From Torreya grandis (lineage: Eukaryota; Streptophyta; Pinopsida; Cupressales; Taxaceae), in the NCBI GenBank assembly GCA_037957365.1, contig JARHVA010003167.1, positions 952,501 to 1,016,500 on the forward strand: 64,000 bases of DNA, read 5' to 3'. This document shows, in pieces, positions 25,459-37,329 of this stretch (the stretch's first letter is position 1; the number at the start of each line of letters is the position of its first letter). The notes beneath the pieces are model-generated. The model had not been told where the DNA came from, ran no database searches, and worked only from the letters and a program-made list of their open reading frames with translations. Both the position numbers and the translations under genes were made by a program.

Positions 25459-26137
25459 AGTTTGAGCTTATTCTTAGCACCATGAGTAAGTCTCACACAT
25501 GTTTTCAAACTTACATGCCTGATTCACACTATTTCATAGTCTTACACAATCTTTTATACCACACTAGATAAAAGTCCCACATGCCTCACTAGAAACTACT
25601 CACAGACTCATGAACCTACACTTGTCTTAGCTCCAATATATCCATATGTCAGCCTCCTATGACCATGTGGATTTATAATTGAAACTTCCCAGCCTAGAAT
25701 CTATCAGTTCTACAATTATTAATCATGCACTTAGAATCTCAACTATTTCCCAATAAGGAAGATGAAACTAATTGTAACTATCTTCTTTGTAACCAATAGT
25801 AGTTGTAACTACTTCTTGTATTTTCATGTATAAATATGTAATATATGCATCTAGCCAAGGGTTGATACAATCCATAATCAATGTCATACATAATCATTAT
25901 AATAAGTAGCATGCTTTGTGTATCTATTGTCATACATGCACTATAAATCACCATATTATTTTCCTAATTCACTCTCATTCAATACAAGTTGCATTTATAT
26001 AAGTATTAGAATTATGCTTCATTGAATGCATGTTGTTTTTTGTGTGTGAATAATTCTACACATATTCACTCTGCATAACCATACATGTTATCTCTAATGT
26101 AAGGTTTTATCCTATGCACATAGTTTTGGGTCCTCAC
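25459..26137 (+). repeat. 5' LTR of the Ty3/gypsy element
   Basis: Aligns with 30417-31112 along its length. Shared blocks include ATAGTCTTACACAATCTTTT, ACTCATAGACTCATG-like sequence, TGTAATTGCTTCTTGTATTT-like sequence and a TATAAATATGTA TATA box (near 25832; counterpart near 30793). The 3' edge is set by a degenerate PBS-like TATCAGAGG at about 26153. Confidence 0.75.
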
Positions 26138-26449
26138 AATGTGGATCATTAATATCAGAGGAAAAATATCTTAATTTTTCCTATAAACACTTAAGTACAA
26201 TGAGAGAAAGAAGGTATATTAGTAGGTTACATTTAATACTACCCATATGAACATCATAGGTAAAATTAAAAGGGATGATGCCTAGAATAAATGTGAGGTA
26301 GTTGTTGAAATGATAATTGCTGATGTACTAGAGGCACAACACACCAAATGTTTTGGCCAGTTTTATGATTTGATGTTGTAATTCAACCTAAAAATTCACT
26401 TAATAATGGATTCATAAGACAAAACCCTTCAAAGTACAAGTCACTCTTG

Positions 26450-29400
26450 ACATTCCTTTGTTTGTAGGAAAAATTGATGCCAAATAATTAGATGCATAGA
26501 TCTGATAGCTTGAAGCATACTTCTTAGTCAATTTATTCAATGATGCTAAGAAGATCACCTTCACAATGTTGAAGATGTCCATTATAGTGGTTAACTAGTG
26601 GGAGAACTTTAGCACATAGTGTGCACAATATTGTTTTCCAATCAAGTCTTAGAATACCTTTGTTGACATGTTGAAGGATAAATACCACTCCCTTTGTCAC
26701 TTTGAGGATGAATACATCAAGTGGAAATAATTAAATTGATTCAAGGATTAGTTGATTTAATACTTCACTAACATATTTCATGACTACTATGTGCACCTCT
26801 GAGAGAACTAGAGTGAACAACATATGTTGTTGAATTACATTACTATACTATCAATTTATATGTGTGTAAGGATACAGTTATTGACCACTATCACTATAAG
26901 GTAAACTCAATGTGACATCGTTAAAACAAATTATAAGGAGAAGATGAAATGATGTCTTGCCTCTTCAGCCAAAACCACATGCAAGGTTCATCCCTTGTAA
27001 AATTATTTATTATAGCCTTCTATTAGAATAATAACACTTCTCATAAAGGAGATAATCACATGAAGAATACAAAAAACTTAAAGGTTCATATGCCTTTTTA
27101 TTTAGATAAATATAAGAATAAGCCTAGCAATAAGTGGTTCCATCATCATCGATCACACACCCATGACGACTATGAATGTCATGAGTAATAATCCTTGATT
27201 ACCTATTCTACATCAGGTCTCACAATGTTTGATGAAACTAATCTATATGTGACCTATCTAAGCACCATCACCACTATGATAAACACATATAAGGATCATT
27301 AAAGCCTATCTCATAATATGTTTTTGGTAAAGGGTTAGCCCTTACATGTCATCACTAGTAGTGGGTATTAGAAGAACATCTTCATGTAATCCACAACATG
27401 ATTCCTTTACCTTACCACTGTTGCACATCTCAAGCCATAGTTATTGGTGTGGATCCACCAAGGGAAGTATATACATGTTTGGTGATAATATACCTTCCTA
27501 TACAGAGTTAACACTTGTGACATTACACCTTTATATGTCTATGATATACTTCTAGAAAGACCTTATTTATATGACTATGAAGTGTCATATCAAACTATTT
27601 CAAAGAATTGGAATCTTCATGCACTAGATCCTTTAAATTCAAAATATTTGATTTATCACCCATGACCAAATTCCCCTTGGTCTCTAAAAAGTAATGTTAT
27701 GATCTCATTACACACAAATGTAAGTTTATGTTACTCATGGTAGATATTCATACAACTACATACAAGATAAAATAGGATTTGGTAATGCACATTGTGCAAT
27801 CAATGTCATAGTAGTAGTATTAGCTTGACAAGATAATGATGTATCAATGAAGTCTTAATAGGTCTTGAAGGAATTCTAATTTATTATGTAGTAAAACACC
27901 ACATTTATTTGGCCCATGTATCCCCTCTTCTAAACAACCCTCTATATGTGAGATCAGTCTACGAGAATGATGAAATATGCAACCAAACATAAGAGATCCT
28001 AAATTAGGGCAAGATCATGCATATCACATCTTGTTTAGAGAGTTTAATATATTTTTACCTAATAAGGATAGGTCATGGCATCTCAATATATACTATCCAC
28101 ACTAAAACAACTCACATTGAAGAATCAAAAGTTGGTTTTTGGTATTGATGACCTTCAGGACCGGCTCTAAAGTGTACAATACTTCACAAAGATTGAATTG
28201 AAGACATATTACCATCAAATCCAATTCCATCCTAAACACATTTTGTAGATAAACTTAAAGACATAATAGGTATTTTACGAATGGTTAGTCATGCCTTTCT
28301 CCCTAACCAATGTGTCATCCACTTTCCTCAACTTGATGGAATAGCTACTCAGGCCTTTTCTCAACTCCTCCATCATAGTCTACTCTGATGACATCCTCAA
28401 CTTCAATAAAAGTGGGATAATTATGTTTAACTTATCACGTGCATCATAGACACATTAAATCACTCTAATTTTCATGCCAAGTTAACAAAGTGTACATTTG
28501 GAACTACATAGATCTAGTACTTAAGTTATGTCCTTGAACATACATGAATCCATGTAGACCCATATAAGATCAAAGTGATATATGATTGGCCCACTCTATG
28601 AATTATCACATAATTGAGGATATTTGTTTGACTCATAAAATTCTACTATAAGTTCATCCTCATTTTATTGCACATGTACTAGTCACTCAGCAAAATGATA
28701 TGCATAAAATCCATGTTTGAATGGACTCATGAACAACATTTTAATTTTTTAGGCACTCAATAAATGCCTCTGTGTAGTGATAGTACTTGTAATTACCAAT
28801 ATTTCACACTCTTTCAGACTTCACATGGATGCATCTCAATATGCACTGGGTGTAGTACTAATTCAACATTGAAATATGTTCACATAACATTCAAAAAACT
28901 TCAAACTCATAACTATTTTGGATATACACAACCATAAATTTATAGACTAGGTATATTCCTACTAAGTTGACAAACATTTCATATACACTTACACCAACCT
29001 TGTGCAAGGTAAACAAGTTCAAGCATTCTAATCATCTAACTAGATCATCTACAAGATCAGGCATTTCTGTGTTCATGTTGGTAAAATTTGCCAACAACTC
29101 ATCTGGGTGGTACACTACATCAAAATATCAATATTTTTTGGCATGACAAAGAATCTATATGCATTATAGTTGTATTTATACTAGCTCCACACATGCATAA
29201 AAATATGGAGCACCACATCAAGGATTACATTCCTTATTGCATTGCAATCCCAAAAATATTAAATTAGGAATTTACACACCTTTATTAGTTCCATCCAAAC
29301 CATAGGAATCTATCAACATGGATTTTATGACTGTGTTTCTTACAAGAATATGTCATCATGACGTTTTGTTTATTTTAGTGCATAGGTTTTCAAAAATGGC

Positions 29401-30330
29401 TACCATGGTCACTTGTAAGAAAGAAATTGATATAACTAACACTGCAAAAGCCTTTTTCAACAATGTTTGGGTTTAATTTGGACTCCCAACATTATTATTC
29501 ATTGATAGAGATACCCACTTGGTAAATAATTTATGGAAATCATTGTGAGACTTTATGGGTAAACAACTATATCAATCTATGGATTTTCATCCAAAAATAA
29601 ATTGGAAAACTAAAGTTATCAATGGAACACTTGTTCATATACTATGAATGTATAACCCCACTCACGCTCACACTTTAGATGCTAACCTTTTGTACATTTA
29701 ACAGGAACACAATAGATCATTGCATAACTTTAAGGTGTATATTCCATTCCAAACATGTCTTGGGTATCATCATCTAGTGCCTCTAGACATCTCTTATTTC
29801 ACACCAACTAACATTAGGTCTTGTACATAGGAATAGGAAAAGCTAAAAAGTTATTGCATCACATATAATGTGTTCATTTAGAGGTTTAAAAAATCATTTC
29901 TTACACACAAGCTAAGTAGAAGGATTAATATGATGTGCATTACATAACTCATGCATTTTGATTCAGTGATAAATGTTGGTTGCATGTTTAGAAAGAATGA
30001 TTTAAAGGTCCACATAAGAATATCAAACCCTTATGCTATGGTAATTCTAGAAGTTTATGTGTAGTTGGTGACCATGCATTTATTCTATATCTACCTCTAT
30101 ACATGAGCATGCACCTAGTCTCCAATGTGGAGCTCCCCCAAGCTTATGTTCATCCACGTATTGAGCCAATAGTGACACAACATCATTCTAGTCAGAATTC
30201 CATACACTTACACCCAATATAAAAATATTAGATCATTGAAGTGATAGACACACATGTCTACCATGAAATACAATAAATTTTCATAGTGGCTAAATTTGGG
30301 AAATCTTTTGATCAAGCTAAGTGTTAGAAC
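26450..30330 (+). pseudogene. Ty3/gypsy gag-pol, heavily decayed
   Basis: GAG relic at about 26460-26760: KIDAK, WLEAYF, KKITFTMLKMS, WENF and KDKYHSLCHFEDEYIKW. RT relic at about 28140-28740: FTKIELKTYYHQIQFHPKH, EWLVMPFSLTNVSSTF and VYSDDILNFNKS, where YLDD has become YSDD, then FHAKLTKCTFGT and VDPYKIKVIYDWPT. RNase H is only hinted at 28780-29080. Integrase relic at about 29300-29840: SINMDFMTVF, VHRFSKMATMV, DRDTHLVNNLWKSL and LVHIL-MYNPTHAHTLDANLL. Stops and frameshifts are dense, so no fragment is translatable. The open frame at 27346-27555 falls between GAG and RT, where the protease is expected, but shows no DSG motif. Confidence 0.75.
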
Positions 30331-30416
30331 ACTCATCAACTTCATGTGCATTTCCCATAGCTACTCAAGGACTCAATGGAGACCATTGCTCTCCAAGAAA
30401 AGGTGAACGATCTATG

Positions 30417-31112
30417 TGTTGAGATTTTTCTTAACTTCATGCACTAGTATCACACATGTTCATAAATGTACACACCATGTTTGCACTAATTTATAGTCTT
30501 ACACAATCTTTTGCACAATGCTAGTTTGGATTCTTGTGCACCTCACTAGTAGTTACTCATAGACTCATGTGCCTACACTTCTCTTAGATCCAACATATCT
30601 ACGTGTGGCCCTGTTCTAATGGTGTGGATTATCAAGTCATACTTCCCATCCTAAGATCTATTAGTTATCAAGTTAGAAAATTATTTTACACATAAATGGA
30701 AGCTCTAAGCTAGCCTAACAAGGAAGATGAAATGATTTGTAATTACCTTTTTTGTAACTGACAACACTTGTAATTGCTTCTTGTATTTTTAGGTATAAAT
30801 ATGTAGCATATGCATTTGGTCAAGGGTCGATATGATCAATAGTCGATGTCATACATAGTAATAATATTAGGTAGCATGCTCTGTGTGTCTAATCTATCAT
30901 ACATGAATTGTACATCACTGTATTATTTTCCCTATTCACTCTCATTGAATAGAAGTTACATTTCAACAAGTATAAGACTTCCACTTCATTTAATGTTTAT
31001 TTAATGTTTTGTGTTAATACTTATGTGCATATTCACTTTACATAACCATACATATGTATGATCTCTATTGCATAGTTGTCCCCCACATGACTTGGCTTGG
31101 GTCCCTACAACG
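30417..31112 (+). repeat. 3' LTR of the Ty3/gypsy element
   Basis: Starts TGTTGAGATTTTTC after a purine-rich AAGAAAAGGTG stretch (about 30396-30406, possible PPT). It carries the same TATAAATATGTA box as the 5' copy and ends near GGGTCCCTACAACG. Confidence 0.75.
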
Positions 31113-32684
31113 CAAATCAAAAAAGAAGTTGTTGGTTTACCAAAATATAGTCAACCTATGAAAGTGATCACAAATTATTTCCTTTTTCTTCCCTTGGTGA
31201 ATATTTGCTACCACAAGACATGATGTTCAAGTTCCTAAAGTGTGGATAATTTGGCGAGAATGTCCTAAGAATTCATTTAGAAAATTGAGTAGAATTAACT
31301 AGATAAATTTGGTGTTATAGCAACTTAGCCCACATGGAAAATTTCAATGAGGTATGTCAAGCAACGTTAAAATATTGATTCCATCATGATAAAATAACTA
31401 GGGTGTTATGCATAAGCTGATATCTGGACTTTTAAATCAGATCTTATGTATGTGGCTCCTTGATGAAGAACCAAGAAAACACCTTTGGTAAGGTTTTAAA
31501 AACCTCCTAATTTAATGCCATGAGATTTTTTGGTATGTCTAACCCAGTGTTGGAGAGTATACTTAGAAATAATATAATTTAGATAGAAGGCTATAAGATT
31601 GTTTTTCATAACAATTACAAAAAAATGAAAAATCATCAATAGCTAACAATAGATATATAAGAGTATGGTGATTAACAAAACCATTACCTTTTTTGGGACC
31701 ATTAGGATAAACTTCAGAACTCACTCAGAGATCATATTTCATACCAACTACAACAAGAGTTGTGTCTACCTAGTTTATAACCATATACAATGCCTAAAGG
31801 GTGGGGTAGTATGGAGATTTTATATATACTTATATCATTAATTAAATATAAATATTTTATACTTCTCTCTCTAATATTTCCATATTAGACAAATACATAT
31901 TAATTGTTAAAAATATTTCTTATTTATAAAATAAATTGATTTACTTCCCTATTTATTTGAAAATGGGTTTAAAATATAAAACACACATTTTAGAGAATAT
32001 TTTTTACTATTACAATATAGAAAAACAAATTCAAAATTAAAATACTTTTTTATTTTAAAATTCTAAGAAAATTAAAACATAATAGCATAAAAGTTAAAGT
32101 ATGACATAAAATATAATCCCTTACCTATCGTACTACCTTTGCATTCTTATGATATAAAAATAAATCACTTATCTACTGTTCTTGGTATTGTTCTTTATTA
32201 TTCTCTTTTGGGTACTTGGGTTTTAATATAAAATAAAAACAAAAACAAAGAAAAATTACCTTTGAAAACTTTGTAGAGCATCTTATGACAAATATGCAAT
32301 GAATAAATTAAACTAATTTTTCACATTCATTCGCTCTGGTGACGTGCAAATTTACTAACTAAAATGATGAATTATAACAATAAATAGGGGCAAACTTATA
32401 TGCTTGGCGCATTCATAGATCGGGAGAACGGGTGAATTTTAAAGATCAACTACTTTAGAGTTGAAAACCTGCTATTTACTTTCAAACCCTAAATGGTATC
32501 CTAAAATGCTTGTATAACTACCACTCCAATGCCCACACTAATCAATGAAAAACAACTATTAACAATGATTCACCCTGTATACACTATAAAATATAGGAAA
32601 TCATTAGGAATTCACAATTGATATGGAAATAAGAACAGTAAACGAAAAAGAAAACAACTTCACCAATGTAAGCTTAGGATTCTT
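31113..32684. other. AT-rich intergenic, no gene recognised
   Basis: No convincing coding sequence. It includes the region downstream of the VQ gene (which lies on the minus strand) and would contain that gene's 3' UTR and poly(A) site. Confidence 0.5.
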
Positions 32685-33143
32685 TCATTCTGTTAAAAAA
32701 CTACCATCTCCTATGTTTTCCAGTGTTTCGAAGATATCATTATCAAACATCTCATTGTCCTTATCTTCGGATCGAACACCATCATTTCTGCAACTGCTGT
32801 TTTTGGGGAGGCTGTAACTTATTGTGGGCTGTGGGATGCTGGGAATCGAACAATACTGCAGTTGATCTTCAAGCTTGGGAACCTTCACTTCAAGGCTCTC
32901 CTCACAATACCAATCCGCTCCTTTAAAAGAAGTAGATGATGATAGATCACAGGTAGCTGTAGATGATGATCTCTTTCTTCCAGTGAGGGACTGTACAACA
33001 GCACGGAACTCTGATGGGCTTGCTTTTACCATTGTAGGGTTTGAGATATAAACCACCCTCGGAGCTTCACCTCTCCTCCCTCTGGTCTTCGAGAGTCCTC
33101 GTCGTGGCGTTGAATCTAACCTTGAACAAACTTTTTCTTCCAT
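32685..33143 (-). CDS. VQ motif-containing protein, SIB1-like
   Basis: An intronless 152-residue protein. The VQ signature FRAVVQSLTG sits at residues 46-55, preceded by RVVYISNPTMVKASPSEF (29-46), as in the SIB1/SIB2 (sigma factor-binding protein) group of plant VQ proteins, which are about the same length. The N-terminus is basic (RRGLSKTRGRRG), and the C-terminal half is serine-rich and acidic with a patch DNDIFETLENIGDGSFL. VQ proteins bind group I and IIc WRKY transcription factors and tune defence responses; some are also plastid-targeted. I chose the ATG at 33143-33141 because the frame upstream of it starts only with a non-ATG codon; its context ATGG is good. On the plus strand TTGACC, a W-box core, lies 8 bp upstream of the ATG, and CCAAT overlaps its end. 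Coding GC content and codon use differ from the flanks, and the frame is undamaged, so I take it to be functional. Targeting and partner choice are inferred. Confidence 0.88.
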   Translation of the reverse strand: MEEKVCSRLDSTPRRGLSKTRGRRGEAPRVVYISNPTMVKASPSEFRAVVQSLTGRKRSSSTATCDLSSSTSFKGADWYCEESLEVKVPKLEDQLQYCSIPSIPQPTISYSLPKNSSCRNDGVRSEDKDNEMFDNDIFETLENIGDGSFLTE

Positions 33144-34370
33144 GAATTCCTTGACCAATCCACAGGCAATAGACTACCTTCAATCTATGACAGAAGAAGA
33201 ATTATAAAAAATAAATTTTAAAAAGGGATTTCCAATATTTAAAAGTTAAGAAGAAAAAAAATTATTTGGAAAGATCTTTTTAAGCTCCATTATACCTTGT
33301 GCCATGCTCGGTGCCAATACAAGACAGTTTACAGCAGAGAAAACCACCATAAATTCTCTAGGAGGGTTGAGGTATCTCTGTACCCCTATCTCTCCAAAAT
33401 CAACGTGTGTTTTTTCAATCAGATATACGGTTCTTCATACCCAGTCATATTTATTTTAATATTTTCTTGTCTCATTCAATTATTAAAGTATCTACAATAT
33501 GGTTTAAGGGTTGTGGTTCACAAAGAGTCATAAAGTGACTTTTTAATAAATCTGATATCTAGTGCACGTGTAATACTACGTCGGGAAAATGAACCTACTT
33601 CATGTCCAATGCATGAATAGGCTCCAATATGATTTTTATATACTGTTTCTAATAATAATAATATTAATTTATTAAAACACAATTTATTAATTAATTGTGG
33701 GAGACATTTATCATACAAAACACACAAAATTATAATATAAATATTATTTGAATTTTTTATTTTTAATATTGATGTACTTTTTAATTACGAAATAAGTTTT
33801 TATTAAAATATGTTTCATCAATGAAATATATTGGTGTGTATAAATATTAAAATGCTCTATAAATTGAACAAGTAGTATCCAATACTTGTTTAATATTTAT
33901 TCCAGAAGATTCAAAGTAATCAATCACATCTTGACATAATAAGTATTGATATTCTAATATATAACTATTGGTACTCCAAAGATTAAATTTTGATTCCAAG
34001 TTTAAAAATATATATTTATGACTTTTTATGATGCAATTGATTATATCATAAAATATATAATAAATTTATAATAAGTTAAACCTTAAAACATTAATTATTA
34101 ATATTTAAAGATGATCAATTACATCTTGACAAAGTAATATTCAAGTATTAGTACTCTAATATATAACTATTAGTACTTTAAAAATTAAATTTTGATTATA
34201 AATTTAAAAAATATATATTTATGACCTTTCTTGATACAATTAATTATATCATAAAATATATAATAAATTAAACTTTAAAATTTTAATTCTAAATAATTAA
34301 ATCGACATATTAAAATAAGTAAAAAAATTTTAATATAATATTATAACATCTTTATTCACTATTCAAAATT
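33144..34370. other. Upstream region of the VQ gene, then AT-rich spacer
   Basis: On the minus strand a GGTATAATGG element at about 33288 could serve as the TATA box, roughly 145 bp before the ATG; this is weak evidence. Between 33890 and 34260 a ~190-bp stretch is repeated in diverged form: ATAACTATTGGTACTCCAAAGATTAAATTTTGATT near 33961 against the block near 34163, including TATATATTTATGACTTT-like sequence. Open frames here have no recognisable domain. Confidence 0.45.
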
Positions 34371-34379
34371 AATATAATA

Positions 34380-34720
34380 TGCACCATTATTAGAACTTTC
34401 TCCCTAAATCAAATTTACAAGATCCTCCTCTACCACAGAATACCGTCTTGCAGGACTAAAGAATATAATTATTTAAAATGTAATCCATCAATCAAAATCC
34501 TTGAAAGCTGTGAATGATAAAGGATTCCCGGCGTTTATAAATACTTTCGGCACTTTCCCTGCGTGTACGACACCAATAAATTCAGAGAACTATTCACCTG
34601 CAATGTCTTCATCAATGCCCCTTCAAACCAGACCAATCTGTCGTACACAAATGCTGGCCAGAAAATCAAAGACACTGAGTGTTTTGACAGCTTTAACGGC
34701 TTAGTCTAAAAATTGCAAGC
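34380..34720 (-). pseudogene. Possible unrecognised gene remnant in a GC-richer island
   Basis: The minus strand from about 34700 to 34500 reads VKTLSVFDFLASICVRQIGL, then after a stop RGIDEDIAGE, and after another stop FSEFIGVVHAGKVPKVFINA and GNPLSFTAFK, all in one frame. The two stops are TGA and TAG, as if from TGG and CAG. About 50 bp further on, another frame reads SCKTVFCGRGGSCKFDLGRK. Composition is less AT-rich than the flanks. I do not recognise the family. The plus-strand open frame at 34501-34704 is an alternative, but it also has no known domain. Confidence 0.25.
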
Positions 34721-36000
34721 TGTGACTAAAGCAGAAGTCAAGGGAAATTCTTAGGCAAATACGTGTCGTATTTTGAACTTTTTCTTTTTGATACGTGGTG
34801 AGTGTTCTAACAGGGATCCATGACACTGGTATTTGGTATAGTTTTATCAAATATATTGATTTTAATTTTCTATTTTTATATCAATTTTAACCTTTACACC
34901 ACATCCTAATAAAACAATAAGTTTAATATATATTCAATATAAGCCACAATCAAACTCTTGATGAGTTGTATCACTGTCATGGCCCACTCTTATCATTTCT
35001 TTTCCGTAACATCTCAGCTACGAAAGTTAAACATAAGCCAAGCTTCTGGCCGTCCTTGTACTAGCTTTTAGATAATGTGTGTTGAGATGGAAGATGGATC
35101 CAATTATGAGTTGGACAGGGAACATGTGGGATGGCACGGCCTGTGAAAGTGTAGTGAGACACGGGTGTGCTGTACATTCCAATTAGATATGCTTTTTAAG
35201 GATATGCCTTTCGTAGGGTGGCAATGAGGTAGGGAAGAGAAAGCCGTTATGTGAGAGAAAAAGTAATGCAAATAACAATTATAACCATTCTCACAACAAT
35301 AGCAAAACAATTTAACGCTTGATTTTATCCATATGATATTTAAAACTACACAAAACAACAATGTTTAATTATGTTTGAAGCTTCTGATCAGTAAATGAGG
35401 AGTATAAGTTTTAATTTGTATTTCGAGTTATCTTATATATATTTTTAATTTGGTGTATTTTTTTAGGATAGTGGATTCAATTGATATATTATGAATTTAG
35501 AGTTGTTATATTTATATATATAATTTAATATATTTATCTTAAATTAGTGGTTCCACTTGATATATTAAAAATTTACGGAAAATATAACTTTAAAAGTAAT
35601 ATATAAAATTTCAAATTATATCATATAAATAATTTTAAAATATAAAAAATACTAGATAATATATTACCTTAAAAAACAATGTGGCTAATTAAAATAAAAA
35701 AATTATTAAAAATAATATATTATTAAAATAATAAGTTTTAAAAAATATTAAAAACATAAAATTTTAAAAACTATTAAAAATAACATGTTCTATTAATTTA
35801 AGGACTGGCTTTTATTTTGATAAAAATTTGCTGGTGCATGACAACTCTATTTTTAAGTTGTTTATTATTAAAAAATTCTAGGTATTATTTTAAAAGAATT
35901 ATGAATGACAAAGAATAGAAATCTCTATTTAAAGTATTTAAGAATTTTATTTATAATTTTTTGTGTTCTGAAGGCAATGCACATGTTAAGATCCATCATT
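34721..36000. other. No gene recognised
   Basis: A mildly GC-richer part (34980-35250) is followed by very AT-rich DNA (35400-35800). The open frame 35361-35104 (minus) is without domains. Confidence 0.4.
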
Positions 36001-36089
36001 TGGAATTAGAGTAGGTTCATGTTTGTAAAGAAAATTTATATTAATATTGTGTATAAAATCTTATCAAATTGTTAAATGAAAATTGCATT

Positions 36090-37200
36090 TTGAAGGAAAA
36101 TTTTAAGAAATATGGAAAGAGGATGAGGGAGGGCTATGATCAAATAAATATGAATATTCAACCATTGTAGAGTGAGTGGAAATGCTCACAAAAAAATGTC
36201 ACAAATAATAGGCAATTCCAAAGAGAAGATGAGAGACATGAAAAAAGAGAGAAAGAAGAAGAAATTTAGCAAGACTTATAATAAGAATAAGTTGAGCAAC
36301 AACCATTAAAATAATGAATAATTAGTATGTTAGAAGGAAATAATGAAGGAATAAAAGTGAAATTGTAAAGGAATGGAGGTAGTTTAAAATCAGTGGAGTT
36401 GATAGATTGGTCGAATAATACAAAAAATATTTTTGAATGGAAGAATATGGTAAAGGATAAGAAAGTAAACTTCATATGATTTTTTTTGAAAGGAAATCCA
36501 ATTATATGGTACGATCATTTATTAAAATAAATACAAAGAAAAGGAAAAGAGAATATCAAAACTCAAATTAATTAAGATGGATAAAAATGCTAAGAGAGAA
36601 GCTCCTCCATGTGGAATATGCACAAATATTCTATCAAAGATTTAAGTAACTAACGTAAAATGAACACAATGTACATGACTAAAAACATGAATTTTATAAT
36701 TTCTCGACTCAGGTGGAGCATGCTAGATTAGAGGAACAAATATGGAAGGATTGTAAATAAATAAAAATTTTCTATTGAAGATGAAGAAAAAATGCATTGA
36801 AACAGTAGGAATGAAGATGCCTATTTACTAGCTTTGTGGCAGGAGTAAAATAAAGTAGGAAGGATTTTAGGAAATCTCCTAGGGTTAAGGGAAGACAATC
36901 ATATCAATTATGAGGATGAGGTGGATTACTCTCATAAAATGAGAATCAACCTATGGGGTCAAAAAATAAGAAGATATCAACAAGGGTTTCATAATAAAAA
37001 GGAAGAAGATAATTTTAGAGTGATACAGACTATGATGGTGGTAGAGGATGGAAATCTAAACAAAAAAATTATACTTTATAAAAATGTTTTGAAGAAGAGT
37101 AGAGAGAATTCTAATGCTTACATTGCCATACAAAATAAAGGAAGCAAAAAGATAAAAAAAATAGTGAATTTGGTTGAGTTTGAGGAATAAGAAGAGATCC
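36090..37200 (+). pseudogene. Ty3/gypsy GAG relic (outer element of the nested mosaic)
   Basis: The frame reads ELIDWSNNTKNIFEWKNMVK and DKKVNFI, then LKGNPIIWYDHLL and RKGKENIKT. This matches the gag capsid pattern in which a 'LKG.A..WW..L' helix is typical. The highly charged open frame 36921-37190 then gives the basic C-terminal region. Many stops. No zinc knuckle was found. No LTR was found on the left, so the element is truncated or its LTR has decayed beyond recognition. Confidence 0.55.
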
Positions 37201-37329
37201 AAAAGCTGAAATAAATATACGAGAGAATATTATGATGAGAAAAACTATAATTTATTCAAGGAAAGAGCATGCATAGGATAAATATAGTAGTGACTCATGT
37301 ATTTATACAAATAAACTTTGAACTAGGTG

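Larger units (their letters stand above)
25459..31112 (+). mobile_element. Ty3/gypsy retrotransposon with both LTRs, inactive
   Basis: Two direct LTRs (about 25459-26137 and 30417-31112) enclose a decayed gag-pol in the order GAG-PR?-RT-RNaseH-INT on the plus strand. The INT-last order defines Ty3/gypsy. The RT and INT sequence style is that of plant chromoviruses, but a chromodomain was not seen. Target-site duplications could not be recognised. Confidence 0.8.

Noticed and set aside
32723..32926. Plus-strand frames opposite the VQ gene
   Set aside because: The minus-strand frame holds the VQ motif; the plus-strand frames are shadows.
33144..33158. Upstream extension of the VQ protein (MVKEF-)
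   Set aside because: That start codon is TTG; the first ATG in frame is at 33143.
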